The position numbers were made by a program, and so were the translations under genes. Below are positions 63,562 to 64,000 of a stretch of DNA of 64,000 nt, piece by piece (positions within the stretch are counted from its first letter, which is position 1; each line of letters starts with the position of its first letter). This DNA comes from Polaribacter sp. Z022 (lineage in GTDB: Bacteria > Bacteroidota > Bacteroidia > Flavobacteriales > Flavobacteriaceae), in the NCBI RefSeq assembly GCF_023555495.1, contig NZ_JALCZO010000007.1:1-64000 (forward strand), read 5' to 3'. Below the pieces are notes generated by a model that ran no database searches, was not told the DNA's origin, and worked only from the letters and a program-made list of their open reading frames with translations.

Positions 63562-64000
63562 TTATTCTTTTAAATAATCTGCTATCAAATTACTTTTTAG
63601 AGTGATTTTAGGAACTTTAAAACCGAAATAGTTTTCTAAAGGAACCTCAAAACCTTTATGATTTAAGTAATTATTTAAAGCCAAATATAAACCTTTACTG
63701 TACAAATGATGTTCGGCTCCTGTTGGATCTTCATGAAATAAATCGTTTTCTGCAAATCCTTTAAATTCTGGACCAATAATTTTAATATTAAATTCATCTG
63801 GATTTTTACCAACTGGACTATGACTTGTGCATGCAAATTGATGCCAAAATGCAGACTGGATACAATTGTTTAAAAATAACTGACGTACAACTTCTAAAGA
63901 ATCTATAGTTTCTTGTGCTGTTTCTGTAGGAAAACCAAACATTAAGTAGGCGTGTACCATTATATTTTGATCTGAAAAAGCTTTGGTAACTCTTGCAACC
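63562..64000 (-). CDS. Radical-SAM protein, C-terminal part (runs off the window)
   Basis: Only the last 145 residues are present. The frame stays open to the window edge (VARVTKAFSDQNI before MVHAYLMFGFPTET), so 63960 is not the start. VHAYLMFGFPTETAQETIDS is typical of the TIM-barrel end of B12-binding radical-SAM proteins, followed by a C-terminal FAENDLFHEDPTG segment. The CxxxCxxC iron-sulfur site lies outside the window. The substrate is unknown. Its stop lies directly beside the family D repeat. Confidence 0.75.
   Translation of the reverse strand, partial: VARVTKAFSDQNIMVHAYLMFGFPTETAQETIDSLEVVRQLFLNNCIQSAFWHQFACTSHSPVGKNPDEFNIKIIGPEFKGFAENDLFHEDPTGAEHHLYSKGLYLALNNYLNHKGFEVPLENYFGFKVPKITLKSNLIADYLKE

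Overview
The window comes from a marine-type member of the Flavobacteriaceae (Bacteroidota). The evidence is very low GC, Bacteroidota-style -7 promoter boxes (TAnnTTTG), weak Shine-Dalgarno signals, and many Bacteroidota-specific families: the HU-related protein with an N-terminal extension, OMP_b-brl TonB-linked barrels, LytS/LytTR pairs, the SpoIIM-DUF4129-DUF4350-MoxR-DUF58 operon, and a fused branched-chain-type E1 dehydrogenase. No rRNA, tRNA, CRISPR array or transposase gene was recognised. The genus cannot be fixed from the sequence alone.

Layout. (1) 1-6.1 kb is an accessory, repeat-rich region. It holds an HU-like gene, a two-gene unit in which a MazG-like NTP pyrophosphohydrolase overlaps a GIY-YIG / DUF2075 helicase / S24-peptidase fusion, a scrap of a restriction-methylase C-terminus, a DUF3800 gene followed by a structured intergenic element, and a small GIY-YIG nuclease gene bracketed by inverted dispersed repeats. 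This is the most likely place for a poorly described defence or mobile system. (2) 6.1-15.1 kb is an exporter operon (TolC, MacA-like adaptor, MacB-like ATPase and permease), then a TonB-linked outer-membrane barrel with a LytS/LytTR two-component pair. (3) 15.2-22.2 kb has an EF-hand lipoprotein, a DUF3360 transporter, a secreted unknown, a single-lobe DEAD-like protein and a lone GH42-like glycoside hydrolase. (4) 22.2-25.4 kb is an HxlR regulator divergent from a nitroreductase, luciferase-like oxidoreductase and SDR, with paired palindromes in the divergent promoter region. (5) 25.4-36.9 kb is a cluster of serine hydrolase paralogs, a DJ-1/PfpI protein, an AraC-type regulator, thioredoxin, DUF6624, MDR dehydrogenase, amidohydrolase, alpha/beta hydrolase and lipoproteins, with a 10-codon gene remnant. 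(6) 37.2-41.6 kb is a second LytS/LytTR pair and a lipoprotein plus CocE/NonD hydrolase; the two units share direct-repeat motifs upstream that look like LytTR operators.

(7) 42.3-46.8 kb (minus strand) carries GlnK (lacking Tyr51) with its ammonium transporter, a coiled-coil unknown and an EF-G paralog. (8) 46.9-53.1 kb is the RDD / SpoIIM / DUF4129 / DUF4350 / MoxR / DUF58 cluster, interrupted by a palindromic repeat. (9) 53.1-57.0 kb has three tandem DUF805 genes, a Bcr/CflA transporter, a lipoprotein and a pseudouridine synthase. (10) 57.2-62.0 kb (minus) has an MDR reductase, the E1 alpha/beta fusion, an Lrp/AsnC regulator and an M14 peptidase. (11) 62.0-64.0 kb has a dense array of TTACAATTGTAA-like sites upstream of an XRE regulator, a PepSY-TM-like protein, and the 3' end of a radical-SAM gene running off the window.

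At least four dispersed-repeat types occur, mostly between genes and at convergent gene ends. One copy is nested inside another. All function calls rest on reading motifs by eye; no database search was possible.
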